Shown here piece by piece: positions 1 to 11,352 of a DNA stretch of 64,000 bases (positions are counted from its first letter, which is position 1; every line of letters begins with the position of its first letter). The notes under the pieces were generated by a model, which worked only from the letters and a program-made list of their open reading frames with translations, ran no database searches and had not been told where the DNA came from. The position numbers and the translations under genes are program-made. The DNA is from Chiridota heheva (taxonomy: Eukaryota; Echinodermata; Holothuroidea; Apodida; Chiridotidae), in NCBI GenBank assembly GCA_020152595.1, contig JAIGNY010001807.1, forward strand, positions 1 to 64,000, in the 5' to 3' direction.

Positions 1-905
1 CCAGCAATTCAATAGTGAGCAATTGATCTGAAGTGGCTTTGGAATAAGACAAGAATTAAGGAGGTAGGTATTTGTAGGTTTCCTGATGAAGTCATCACAG
101 ACAGATGCCTTCGTCCATTTTCCTTGAGAAAGTGTAGACTTGACAACAGAGTCATGCCAGTTGTCAGCATAGACACCTTCGCTTGCAGGAGAAAGACCTC
201 TACCTTATTTCCAGATTTGACCATCGAGAGTTTGACTGTTTCTGTCACTGATTCAACAAAGTCGTGGGAATGCATAACGTACGTGAAGGAAAGTAACATT
301 CCAAACGCCGGTTGGGATCTTCGTTGAGAAGCGTGAAGACACCATCAAACGGAGATCGCATCACCTTATATGGAAACATTGTATCGGATCCAATCACTAC
401 AACAGACCGGACGTATGTGGTGTGCATTCGACATGGGAAGAAGGAAGAATGCAACGCTCTGCCTGCAAGCAGTGGTGCGCTTGGCCGTTTTGCCAATATG
501 CATATCCCAGAGAAAGCATTGGTTACACTCATACACTCCTCGGCCAACTATGGAGGCATGTCGCAAGTCCACAAGATATGTGAAAAAGCTGCTAATGCAA
601 AGTTTCAACGCTATGGGAATTGTGTTTACCTAGTGGCAGCAAAGGACATACATCTGCAGAACCACCATGTGGAAATCTTTGTGGACTATACCTTGGGAGA
701 TTATTGGTTTGGTCAAGTGTTGACCAATCCTGAGGTCTTTTTGGAATCCTGTCCTCACCTTGCCACTGCCGTGATTTTCCAAAGGTTGATCCACAGTCAA
801 ATGTTCCTCTTTATGAGAAGCGTGCCATTTGTGGGCCAGGCGATAGGCAGCACCTGCCAAGCCATCATGCTTATTCAAAGGCTTTTATTCAGTCTGCATT
901 GAGTT
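1..905 (+). pseudogene. SET-domain terminal exon, copy 1 (partial, frameshifted)
   Basis: Same sequence as copies 2 and 3 downstream; the window edge removes its 5' part. The reading frame of the intact relative is broken by small indels: one base missing near position 29, lost bases near 311-313 and 351-357, and a change near 780. The frame breaks into pieces, the longest open stretch being 312-902. The parts that remain open still carry the SET-like motifs, including the C-terminal motif EIFVDYTLGDYW. An AATAAA polyadenylation signal lies at 968-973. Nearly all differences from copy 2 are one- or two-base indels, so this is either a recent pseudogene or a badly polished duplicate in the assembly. 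Confidence 0.6.
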
Positions 906-1376
906 CAAAAAGACGATAGGTTGAATTATTTTATGATCCCTTTAACAAATTTGATCAAAGAAACAAAAATAAATAAGTGTTTTGAATTTTAAATTTGTAA
1001 ATGGGCTTTCAATTTCTGAAATTGATTTCCTGTAGAACTAAATCATTACTCAAAAAATCTTGTTTTGATAAGCCTCAAATAAGATCTTTAATCTGGTCAA
1101 AATTTTTACAATATTTTGTACATTTTTGGTGCAACAATCCTGCACCATTCATTGAAAATGTAATATATAATGGACCTTTTGTATTTGTTTTATGGATCAC
1201 TGGTTGGTAAATTATAAATTAAAAAATGGATGGCTTTAGTGGTGCTGCAATAAGGCTCATATGTATGCCAATTAATTGGTGTGGCAGATTTTATCTTTGG
1301 AAGTTGCAAAAAACATCCTTCTTTGTGAGGTGCCTCTGAATTGTGTAAAGAAACCCAAGTGCTAGTATACTATACT

Positions 1377-2070
1377 TCATTATTTGGATAATGTATTCTA
1401 TTTTTTCTTATTTATGTTAAGGTTGGCGATTCCTTTATTTGCAATCCTGCCGACAATGTGAGCTTCGGCTATATATTGACAGGTATTGCATGCTAATTTA
1501 AGCAAGATCTGCATATTAGAACAGTGTGAAAGTAAACCCAACTGCTACTCTATGATAGGTCATTATTTGAATAATGTATTTTATTTTTCTCTATTATGTT
1601 AAGGTTAGCGATTCCTTTATTTGCAATCCTGCCGACAATGCAGGCTTCAGGTTTTATATTGTGACAGGTATTGCATTAGGACAGTGTATCAGGAAACCCA
1701 ACTGCTACTCTATGATAGGTCATTATTTGAATAATGTATTACTTTTTTCTTTATCATGTTAAGGTTAGCGATTCCTTTATTTGCAATCCTGCCAACAATG
1801 CAGGCTTGGGCTATATATTGTGACAGGTATTGCATTAGACAGTGTATCAGGAAACCCAACTGCTACTCTATGATAGGTCATTATTTGATTAATGTATTAC
1901 ATTCTTTTTAAATTATGTTAAGGTTAGCGATTCCTTTATTTGCAATCCTGCCGACAATGCAGGCTTGAGCTATATATTGTGACAGGTATTGCATTAGGAC
2001 AGTGTATCAGAAAACCCAACTGCTACTCTATGATAGGTCATTATTTGAATAATGTATTAAATTTATGCAG
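1377..2070 (+). repeat. about 160-bp subrepeat array 1 (4 units)
   Basis: Four tandem units, recognised by the core GTTAAGGTTAGCGATTCC at about 1426, 1598, 1758 and 1917 (spacing 172, 160, 159). Each unit also contains TTTGCAATCCTGCC and a GACAGGTATTGCAT segment. The array lies upstream of the splice acceptor of SET copy 2, so it is probably intronic or intergenic. The stretch 975-1376 before it is AT-rich 3' flank with no gene seen. Confidence 0.8.
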
Positions 2071-3273
2071 ACTTGGATGTACATGAGAAAAACTGACAGT
2101 TTGTTAATTGTTGCCAACAATCCCAAATCGTTCACATTTGATGTAGGACTTCATAGCAGAAGGTGTCTTATGGGCCTATTGCATCACTATCAGAGATTTA
2201 TCTTGATCAGCAATGGGGCGACTCTTGATGATTAAAGAAGAGAGATCCGAGAGTTATGGCTGAAGAATGCTGACAGTGAAAATACAACAGCAGTTCCACA
2301 GGAGATGCTCAAAGACGGTGAAGCTTTTCCATATGTGGATGATGACGCCCAGCAATTCAATAGTGAGCAATTCGATCTGAAGTGGCTTTGGAATAAGACA
2401 AGAATTAAGGAGGTAGGTATTTGTAGGTTTCCTGATGAAGTCATCACAGACAGATGCCTTCGTCCATTTTCCTTGAGAAAGTGTAGACTTGACAACAGAG
2501 TCATGCCAGTTGTCAGCATAGACACCTTCGCTTGCAGGAGAAAGACCTCTACCTTATTTCCAGATTTGACCATCGAGAGTTTGACTGTTTCTGTCACTGA
2601 TTCAACAAAGTCGTGGGAATGCATAACGTACGTGAAGGAAAGTAACATTCCAAACGCCGGATTTGGGATCTTCGTTGAGAAGCGTGAAGACACCATCAAA
2701 ACGGGAGATCGCATCACCTTATATGGAAACATTGTATCGGATCCAATCACTACAACAGACCGGACGTATGTGGTGTGCATTCGACATGGGAAGAAGGAAG
2801 AATGCAACGCTCTGCCTGCAAGCAGTGGTGCGCTTGGCCGTTTTGCCAATATGCATATCCCAGAGAAAGCATTGGTTACACTCATACACTCCTCGGCCAA
2901 CTATGGAGGCATGTCGCAAGTCCACAAGATATGTGAAAAAGCTGCTAATGCAAAGTTTCAACGCTATGGGAATTGTGTTTACCTAGTGGCAGCAAAGGAC
3001 ATACATCTGCAGAACCACCATGTGGAAATCTTTGTGGACTATACCTTGGGAGATTATTGGTTTGGTCAAGTGTTGACCAATCCTGAGGTCTTTTTGGAAT
3101 CCTGTCCTCACCTTGCCACTGCCGTGATTTTCCGTAGGGTTGATCCACAGTCAAATGTTCCTCTTTATGAGAAGCGTGCCATTTGTGGGCCAGGCGATAG
3201 GCAGCACCTGCTAAGCCATCATGCTTATTCAAAGGCTTTTATTCAGTCTGCATTGAGTTCAAAAAGACGATAG
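2071..3273 (+). pseudogene. SET-domain terminal exon, copy 2 (nonsense and frameshift)
   Basis: The exon probably begins after the acceptor ATTTATGCAG (2061-2070). From 2305 it is open for 322 codons to the stop at 3271-3273. SET-type motifs: SNIPNAGFGIFVEK (the GxG-containing cofactor-binding start), GDRITLYGNIVSD, and the C-terminal EIFVDYTLGDYWFGQ. No pre-SET or post-SET cysteine clusters are visible, and the canonical NHSCxPN motif is replaced by a divergent segment around HSSANYGG. Compared with copy 3, a TAA at 2233-2235 replaces a tyrosine codon and one base is missing in the CAG(G)AGATTT segment near 2208. An AATAAA follows at 3322-3327. Known SET domains methylate lysines; whether this one is active cannot be told from the sequence. 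Confidence 0.6.
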
Positions 3274-3354
3274 GTTGAATTATTTTATGATCCCTTTAAC
3301 AAATTTGATCAAAGAAACAAAAATAAATAAGTGTTTTGAATTTTAAATTTGTAA

Positions 3355-4426
3355 ATGGGCTTTCAATTTCTGAAATTGATTTCCTGTAGAACTAAATCAT
3401 TACTCAAAAAATCTTGTTTTGATAAGCCTCAAATAAGATCTTTAATCTGGTCAAAATTTTTACAATATTTTGTACATTTTTGGTGCAACAATCCTGCACC
3501 ATTCATTGAAAATGTAATATATAATGGACCTTTTGTATTTGTTTTATGGATCACTGGTTGGTAAATTATAAATTAAAAAATGGATGGCTTTAGTGGTGCT
3601 GCAATAAGGCTCATATGTATGCCAATTAATTGGTGTGGCAGATTTTATCTTTGGAAGTTGCAAAAAACATCCTTCTTTGTGAGGTGCCTCTGAATTGTGT
3701 AAAGAAACCCAAGTGCTAGTATACTATACTTCATTATTTGGATAATGTATTCTATTTTTCTTATTTATGTTAAGGTTGGCGATTCTTTATTTGCAATCCT
3801 GCCGACAATGTGAGCTTGGCTATATATTGACAGGTATTGCATGCTAATTTAAGCAAGATCTGCATATTAGAACAGTGTGAAAGTAAACCCAACTGCTACT
3901 CTATGATAGGTCATTATTTGAACAATGTATTTTATTTTTTCTCTATTATGTTAAGGTTAGCGATTCCTTTATTTGCAATCCTGCCGACAATGCAGGCTTC
4001 AGGCTTTATATTGTGACAGGTATTGCATTAGGACAGTGTATCAGGAAACCCAACTGCTACTCTATGATAGGTCATTATTTGAATAATGTATTATATTTTT
4101 TCTTTATCATGTTAAGGTTAGCGATTCCTTTATTTGCAATCCTGCCAACAATGCAGGCTTCGGGCTATATATTGTGACAGGTATTGCATTAGGACAGTGT
4201 ATCAGGAAACCCAACTGCTACTCTATGATAGGTCATTATTTGAACAATGTATTACATTTTTTTTAAATTATGTTAAGGTTAGCGATTCCTTTATTTGCAA
4301 TCCTGCCGACAATGCAGGCTTCAGGTTTTATATTGTGACAGGTATTGCATTAGGACAGTGTATCAGAAAACCCAACTGCTACTCTATGATAGGTCATTAT
4401 TTGAATAATGTATTACATTTATGCAG
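3355..4426 (+). repeat. Spacer and about 160-bp subrepeat array 2
   Basis: 3' flank of SET copy 2 (to about 3,720), then four subrepeat units with the same GTTAAGGTTAGCGATTCC core, near 3770, 3950, 4110 and 4273. It matches 1001-2070 almost base for base, confirming a tandem unit of about 2.35 kb. It ends at the acceptor ATGCAG (4421-4426) of SET copy 3. Nothing else coding is seen. Confidence 0.75.
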
Positions 4427-5629
4427 ACTTGGATGTACATGAGAAAACTGACAGTTTGTTAATTGTTGCCAACAATCCCAAATCGTTCACATTTGATGTA
4501 GGACTTCATAGCAGAAGGCGTCTTATGGGCCTATTGCATCACTATCAGGAGATTTATCTTGATCAGCGATGGGGCGACTCTTGATGATTATAGAAGAGAG
4601 ATCAGAGAGTTATGGCTGAAGAATGCTGACAGTGAAAATACAACAGCAGTTCCACAGGAGATGCTCAAAGAAGGTGAAGCTTTTCCATATGTGGATGATG
4701 ACGCCCAGCAATTCAATAGTGAGCAATTCGATTTGAAGTGGCTTTGGAATAAGACAAGAATTAAGGAGGTAGGTATTTGTAGGTTTCCTGATGAAGTCAT
4801 CACAGACAGATGCCTTCGTCCATTTTCCTTGAGAAAGTGTAGACTTGACAACAGAGTTATGCCAGTTGTCAGCATAGACACCTTCGCTTGCAGGAGAAAG
4901 ACCTCTACCTTATTTCCAGATTTGACCATCGAGAATTTGACTGTTTCTGTCACTGATTCAACAAAGTCGTGGGAATGCCTAACGTGCGTGAAGGAAAGTA
5001 ACATTCCAAACGCCGGATTTGGGATCTTCGTTGAGAAGCTTGAAGACACCATCAAAACGGGAGATCGCATCACCTTATATAGAAACATTGTATCGGATCC
5101 AATCACTACAACAGACCGGACGTATGTGGTGTGCATTCGACATGGGAAGAAGGAAGAATGCAACGCTCTGCCTGCAAGCAGTGGTGCGCTTGGCCGTTTT
5201 GCCAAAATGCATATCCCAGAGAAAGCATTGGTTACACTCATACACTCCTCGGCCAACTATGGAGGCATGTCGCAAGTCCACAAGATATGTGAAGAAGCTG
5301 CTAATGCAACGTTTCAACGCTATGGGAATTGTGTTTACCTAGTGGCAGCAAAGGACATACATCTGCAGAACCACGATGTGGAAATCTTTGTGGACTATAC
5401 CTTCGGAGATTATTGGTTTGGTCAAGTGTTGACCAATCCTGAGGTCTTTTTGGAATCCTGTCCTCACCTTGCCACTGCTGCAATTTTCCGTAGGGTTGAT
5501 CCACGCTCAAATGTTCCTGTTTATGAGAAGCGTGCCATTTGTGGGCCAGGCGATAGGCAGCACCTGCTAAGCCATCATGCTTATTCGAAGGCTTTTATTC
5601 AGTCTGCATTGAGTTCAAAAAGACGATAG
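4427..5629 (+). CDS. SET-domain protein, 3'-terminal exon (copy 3, best preserved)
   Basis: Open from 4559 to the stop at 5627-5629 (356 codons), and probably part of a longer terminal exon that starts after the acceptor at 4421-4426. The segment 4427-4576 is also open and protein-like (LDVHEKTDSLLIVANN) but sits in another frame, so one base appears to be gained or lost near 4577. SET-like motifs: SNIPNAGFGIFVEK, GDRITLYRNIVSD, and near the C-terminus VYLVAAKDIHLQN followed by EIFVDYTFGDYWFGQ. The N-terminal about 100 residues are acidic and unrecognised. AATAAA at 5678-5683 supports a true 3' end. Likely a histone- or protein-lysine methyltransferase relative, but NHSCxPN is not canonical, so activity is uncertain. 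Upstream exons would have to lie left of the window, because none occur inside the repeat unit. Confidence 0.6.
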
Positions 5630-5677
5630 ATTGAATTATTTTATGATCTGTTAAACAAATTTGATCAAAGAAACAAA

Positions 5678-5683
5678 AATAAA
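5678..5683 (+). terminator. Polyadenylation signal of SET copy 3
   Basis: AATAAA 49 bases after the stop codon. The same hexamer lies at the equivalent place after copies 1 (968-973) and 2 (3322-3327), which supports reading these as 3'-terminal exons. Confidence 0.5.
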
Positions 5684-6074
5684 TAAGTGTTTTAAAATTT
5701 AAATTTGAAAATGGGCTTTCAATTTCTGAAATTCATTTCCTGTAGAACTAAATCATTACTCAAAAAATCTTGTTTTGATAAGCCTCAAATAAGATCTTTA
5801 ATTTGGTCAAATTTTTACAATATTTTGTACATTTTTGGTGCAACAATCCTGCACCATTCATTGAAAATGTAATATATAATGGACCTTTTGTATTTGTTTT
5901 ATGGATCACTGGTTGTTTAATTATAAATTGAAAAATGGATGGCTTTAGTGGTGCTGCAATAAGGCTCATATGTATGTCAATTAATTGGTGTGGCAGATTT
6001 TATCTTTGAAAGTTGCAAGAAACATCCTTCTTTGTGAGGTGCCTCTGGATTGTGTAAGGAAACCCAAGTGCTAG

Positions 6075-6890
6075 TATACTATACTTCATTATTCTAATAA
6101 TGTATTCTATTTTTTCTTAATTATCTTAAGGTTAGCGATTCCTTTATTTGCAATCCTGCTGACAATGCAAGCTTCGGCTATATATTGTGACAGGTATTGC
6201 ATGCTAATTTTAGCAAGATCTGCATATTAGGACAGTGTGAAAGTAAACCCAACTGCTAATCTAGGATAGGTAATTATTTGAAAAATGTATTATATTTTTT
6301 CTTAATTATGTTAAGGTTAGCGATTCCTTTATTTGCATTCCTGCCGACAATGCAGGCTTCGGGCTTTATATTGTGACAGGTATTGCATTAGGACAGTGTA
6401 CCAGGAAACCCAAGTGCTACTCTATGATAGGTCATTATTTGAATAATGTATTACATTTTTTCTTTATTATGTTAAGGTTAGCGATTCCTCTATTTGCAAT
6501 CCTGCCAACAATGCAGGCTTCGAGCTATATATTGTGACAGGTATTGCATTAGGACAGTGTACCAGGAAACCCAGCTAATACTCTATAATAGGTCAATATT
6601 TGAATAATGTATTATATTTTTTCTTGATTATGTTAAGGTTAGCGATTCCTTTATTTGCAATCCTGCCGACAATGCAGGCTACGGGCTATATATTGTGACA
6701 GGTATTGCATGCTAATTTAAGCAAGATCTGCATATTAGGACAGTGTGTCAGGAAACCCAACTGCTACTCTATGATAGGTCATTATTTGAATAATGTATCA
6801 TATTTTGTTTAAATTATGTTAAGGTTAGCGATTCCTCTATTTGCAATCCTGCCGACAATGCGAGCTTGGGGCTATATATTGTGACTGGTA
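6075..6890 (+). repeat. about 160-bp subrepeat array 3 (5 units)
   Basis: Five units with the GTTAAGGTTAGCGATTCC core near 6126, 6310, 6470, 6632 and 6818, more divergent than arrays 1 and 2. It is the right-hand end of the tandem SET array; similarity ends near 6,890. The spacer 5,684-6,074 is the AT-rich SET 3' flank without a gene. Confidence 0.75.
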
Positions 6891-7019
6891 TTACAGGAGG
6901 ACATTGCTAGACACAGTAGACATGTTTAACCTCGCTCTCTTGCTGTGTGGTAATTCCACTGGCTTTTGCATATAGTATAGTTTTTATTTTTTAGTATGGT
7001 CATTATAGTATGTATTAGC

Positions 7020-7260
7020 AATTGTTTGTTTGTTTGTTTGTTTGATGAGGTCTTAACGGCACCACGACAACGAAGGTCAAATTGTGCCTGAGAGGTCAGA
7101 TCATTTTAGAGGTAGTAAGGAAAGAGACCAGGGGAAGTATAAGAGAAATTCAAGAACAAAAGCCAGAAAGCTGTGATCGAGAGGAGGTGCATGGGTAAAA
7201 CTAAAAACAAAGTAGAGAGGGGGTGGAAGAGGAGAATAGTAAATGTCATGTTACATATAT
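7020..7260 (-). mobile_element. 3' end fragment of an RNase H-type LINE
   Basis: On the minus strand it ends in a (CAAA)n tail (TTTGTTTGTTTG on plus, 7022-7044), preceded by GTGGTGCCGTTAAG. The following 200 bases match, with mismatches, 57,940-58,110, where the same LINE is longer (shared AAAGCCAGAAAGCTGTGATC and GAGGTGCATGGGT). Only the 3' untranslated region is present. Confidence 0.6.
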
Positions 7261-9170
7261 TATAGATTGAAATAACGCTGTTTGATATTTTTTAATGCTC
7301 ATTTATATATTTTTAGCAGGTACTTTTTTCCACCTGGATATTGGTTGGTATGTATTTATCGATTTGGTATGTATTGATTAGTACGAGTTTATTTCATGTT
7401 GTACACATGTCTGTGCCAAAATTTGACAGAAATCTTTCATTCAACATTAAAAACATCATGATCAATCTTTAAATGCAGGAATGCAGTAGATTAAAGTAGT
7501 CAATAGTTTGTTTTAAACCCAGCGATAGATGTTAAGAAAGGGTTCGGTAAACAGCGGAACCCTGCGATAACCAATCGATAACCAAGAAAAACACACAAAA
7601 AGTATGTAATTGTTTATCTTGTTGAATAAAAAATTGAAATGTCCCAGAAAATTGGTCAAATTCTCAAGTTGCAACCACATCTCTTTTGAAAACTGTTGTG
7701 TATACAATAATCAATCTGTTGTGAAATATTCCTTACATTTCAGATGATCTTCAAAGGATTGCTTGACCAGACATTGCAAAGGGTTGGACGTTTGCCATCG
7801 CAGTATTGAACCAATCAACATTTGTGCTGCAGATGGCCCAATCAGAAGTCAACATGAGGTTAGAATCATGTTTCATTATTTTAAAATGGAGGGATCAGTA
7901 GAATAAATTAGTTAATACTTTGTTTTAAACCCAGCGATAAATGGTAATGAAGGGCTAACCCTAACCAACCCTAACCCTAAGTAAGCACATTAGGATGAGA
8001 GTTAAATTCAAAATGAATTGTACTCCCTGATCCATCATTTTGTTTGCAATTTATGAATCTTAAGAATTTAATTCATTTACTAGGAATCTTTTTCTTGACA
8101 GTGTATAATGTTGACATCACTCAGATGATACTGTAGTCTTAGTTCGGCTCACTCAAATTCAACGTCCTAATCGTAGGCCCCTGTGGCACTGACGTTTACA
8201 CTGTGAGTCTGATGTAAGAACACTGTAACGTTAGACTAAAAAGTTCAAAAGAAACTTAGGCCTACTTGACCCAAAACCAATATCATAAATAAAAGTCTTG
8301 ATCACTGGGTCATCAAAATATGAATGAAGCTAATTAATGTACACTTGTCCTGCATATTAATTAACTCACCTGGCCCAGCCTGTACACCACCACTGTCACA
8401 GCTTGGCAAATTCAGGCTAGTTCAGACTGATTCTGCCAGCACTGGCAAACCACACTGGATCAGTCTGACTCATCGGTGGTTTTCCAGGCTGGCAGTCCAG
8501 CTCTTATTATAAATGGTGCCACACCTGGACAAGCCTGGTTTTGCTCACTGGTGTGTGAGAGAACGGCAGGCAGAGGGAGGAAATGATAGACGGGTTGTGC
8601 CAAGCAGTAAATGTGAAACAGATGGTGTCAATGAGTGCACGCTAGCCTAATATGGAGTAGACTTAATAGTATAGCAAGAAACGTGCGATCCAAAATAATG
8701 CAGGGGACAGGGTAATACAGCATTGGAAGGTGGGACCTTATTCAGTTTGTAATGAATTACCACCATAAGTGTATGAGTACTTCTACTCTGGCCACCATAC
8801 ACTGATGCTGGTAGAAGATGCCGCTTCAACACGCCTTAGACACCAGCTGATATAGAACCATCAACATTTCAGGGGGAAATGGCCACAAAATTGAGGCAGA
8901 CAAACATTGCAACAACAGAATATTCTGGCAAAGTATAGATGCAATTTTGCTGCATCTGGTCATACTTGCATGCCAATCATGAATTTCAGTTGCCATGTCA
9001 AGAAAAAAATGTGTGGAATTCAAAGTTAAAATTCAGGTAATAATTCGGCTGTTACTTCCACACTACTGATTTGTTAGTCATCAAAAAATTTCTTTGATTA
9101 TCTTTTAAAAGTAATTGCCTTAACCCGCCTGTCATATTTAGACCCCAGTTCCTGATAGTGATAAGGCAGA
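7261..9170. other. Gene-poor stretch
   Basis: No convincing coding sequence. The segment 7,742-7,858 has a splice-acceptor-like start and a GT after ACATGAG, but each frame is interrupted. A short telomere-like run (AACCCTAACCAACCCTAACCC) lies at about 7957-7978. Positions 8,365-8,500 form an imperfect inverted repeat (listed separately). Confidence 0.4.
8365..8500. repeat. Imperfect inverted repeat
   Basis: The left arm contains CCAGCCTGTACACCACC and TTCAGACTGATTCTGCCAG; the right arm, read in reverse complement, contains CCAGCCTGGAAAACCACC and GTCAGACTGATCC. The arms meet near 8,430. It could be a hairpin or a worn foldback element. No target-site duplication is seen. Confidence 0.4.
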
Positions 9171-9310
9171 TCGGGTTTGAAAAATAAAGTCTGGTTGCTC
9201 TTCATTGGCAAGATGGCTGAACAACAATGCAAGCTGATTAATAATATATACAGCACGCTTAACACTCTATGCTATGCAATAAGTTTATCTTTGTTTTCTA
9301 CACATATTGA

Positions 9311-9500
9311 AGAAACGTCTGCCGAGGGGGATCCTTCACCTATGAGGTCAAAAGTGACATCTTCTGTAAAACATAGATTTGAGAGCCCCATAAAGAAGTC
9401 AAGTTCATCACAGGATAAATTGCATGAAAGTAATGCCTCCTATAGATCAGGAAGCAAACAAACTTTATTTGAGGATGAGGATAAAGTTATGTTACATTAG
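9311..9500 (+). CDS. Possible 3'-terminal exon, unknown protein
   Basis: A pyrimidine-rich run ends in ATTGAAG (acceptor-like) at about 9,305-9,311. It is followed by about 60 open codons, polar and serine/lysine-rich (RFESPIKKSSSSQDKLHES), to the stop at 9498-9500. A polyadenylation signal-like AATAAA occurs near 9,669. The open frame extends upstream to 9,177 without a clear start. No family recognised and no upstream exon found, so this is a weak candidate. Confidence 0.25.
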
Positions 9501-10083
9501 AAGAATGTTGCATTTTGTAAAGAAAAATACATTCCGAGTACAAAGAAATGTTAAACATGCTTTTTTTTCTTTCCAGTTATGACTGTAGTGATTGCAAGAT
9601 TACACCTTTTGCACTTCGTTATAATTAACATACCTGATGACGTCAAATGATGTCCAAGTGCAAATGCAATAAAAAGTTAACAACACAATTGGTCTAAAAG
9701 CTTGTGTTTATTATTTCTATTTTACTTACTTTCCACGTCCCGAACATTACATTACAGGGATCATACATCAATTCTCTCTCGTAATTGGGACACGCCTTAC
9801 ACTTCAATTTGGAGTGTTTGTGAGAACAAATTTTTAGGTGGAATAATTTGATGGCAACTCACATGGAATCACAAAGCGTAGCTTTAACGGCTTCCACATT
9901 GTCTGGCAGTGCATTGTTAGGCAACAAGCAGAAACACTACTAACGTTAGTGTTATGAACAAGTTGTGATCGGACATTTTTGTGTTAAAATTTCAGTTTCG
10001 TTTTGGATATTTCTGTACTTTAACACAGCCTGGACAATACCTTGACTTACATGAGTATTTCTTGCATTGTTATTTTCATACTT

Positions 10084-10245
10084 TTTTCACCGTGGAAAAT
10101 ATCAAAGCCCTTCAGGAAATGAACTTTGAAGGTCCAAATGTCTCTGATAAATGGCAGAGGTGGAAAGAAAATAAGGAACTTTATTTGAGTTTAAGCAAAA
10201 GCTGCAAACAAGAGAAGGGCCTATGCAAAGTAATCAGTATATTCA
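10084..10245 (+). pseudogene. Gag-like fragment of a retroelement
   Basis: The frame contains MNFEGPNVSDKWQRWKENKE, which resembles the start of Gag-like proteins of gypsy-type elements (F-x-G ... W-x-x-W ... LY). Only about 50 residues are recognisable. It is unrelated in sequence to the gag of the complete element starting at 10,385. Confidence 0.35.
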
Positions 10246-10317
10246 CTTTGCTATTTGATTATGATTTCTCCTTGATCTGTTTATTACCTATAATATTTCA
10301 GGCAAAGTGCATGTGAT

Positions 10318-10372
10318 TTTCCTATGAAAAGCACTATATAAATCTCTGGTATTAATACTGTTATTATAAATG
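10318..10372 (+). mobile_element. LINE/SINE-type 3' tail
   Basis: GAAAAGCACTATATAAATC followed by an AT-rich (TATTA)-like tail. This is the usual 3' end of CR1/L2-type LINEs and their SINEs; the LINE at 41,701 carries the related GCGCTATATAAATTT on the minus strand. Only the tail is present. Confidence 0.35.
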
Positions 10373-10384
10373 ATTACATCATAA

Positions 10385-11210
10385 TGTCGTATATAGCCCC
10401 TACTTCCGCAAGCAGAATTCTTTGATCTTGATTATCTGTGTCAACATAATAAGATCTTGGTCAGCTATTGTGACATAGCGCCTGAATGTCTCAAATTCAC
10501 AGAGAAACGAGGTTAAATGTTCTAAAGATAGGATTTTTGGAACTAATTAATATTCATATATGCCCAGCACATAGGTGTGGTCTTTATGTGATTGGGTAAA
10601 TCACTGTACATAGACTCAATGCATTAAGCACCAGTGGTTGCACGCCATTGGATACTGATAAAACCAACTATTAGTTGAAAGCGATTCTAGAGATCTGATT
10701 GGTCAATAGTTTTCTAATTGAACATGCATTGTAAAATTGAGTCGAAGGTTAGTCGTTGAACAGCGAGAGGCAGTTAAAGAAAAGCAGTGGAACATGAGTT
10801 AAATTGGAAGTATTTGTTAAAGAAATAACGAGGAATATATATGTCTGAAGGATTTTTCACATATGTTAAAGGATATATTTCTGTCATAACACTGGATGCA
10901 TTTTCTTTTTATCAACAATTTGTATGTGTAGGCTGGAACGAATCAGAGAAAGGAATAATTAAAAGGATTAAAGTTAAAGAATGTGTAAGTGTCTCTTTAT
11001 TATTAACTAGAATGCAGTCAGAAATTATTGAGAAGAACAATTATAGAAACCTTGCACACTTAAAACCCCTGATTCGCAGAAAATAAAGAATGTAACATAG
11101 AAACATTATACGGCAATTTCGCCAAGATGAAACAAGGAATTTATTACATGGTTATCCCACCAGGACATTTAAAAGAATAACGGAAGGGGATTTAACCCAC
11201 GAATATTACA
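10385..11210 (+). repeat. 5' LTR
   Basis: 826 bp, begins TGTCGTATATAGCCCC and ends GAATATTACA. Matches 17,819-18,653 along its whole length. It contains a TATA-like AATATATATG at about 10,832 and an AATAAA at 11,082-11,087 that could serve as the polyadenylation signal in the 3' copy. Confidence 0.92.
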
Positions 11211-11229
11211 TGGCGACCCTACTGCCAGG
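11211..11229 (+). promoter_or_regulatory. Primer-binding site
   Basis: TGGCGACCCTACTGCCAGG directly abuts the end of the 5' LTR. A TGG start complementary to a tRNA CCA end is the normal primer site for minus-strand DNA synthesis. The tRNA species was not determined. Confidence 0.75.
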
Positions 11230-11352
11230 ACTACACGCAAGTTTAGTTGGTTTTTAAACACCAGAACAGATATTTGTTACAGTTGTAACTAGTTTAGCGA
11301 AAAACTGAATCAGCATGTTCACGCTGAAATTGAGTAGAACAAAAATACGAAA

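Noticed and set aside
2232..5317. Minus-strand frames of 80-222 codons opposite the SET exons
   Set aside because: Antisense shadows; no motifs, and the sense strand has splice and polyadenylation signals.
7742..7858. Possible exon after an acceptor-like CATTTCAG
   Set aside because: Stops in each frame and no recognisable product; the open 3' half is only about 28 codons.
7957..7978. Interstitial telomere / chromosome end
   Set aside because: Only three to four imperfect CCCTAA units; ordinary sequence continues on both sides.
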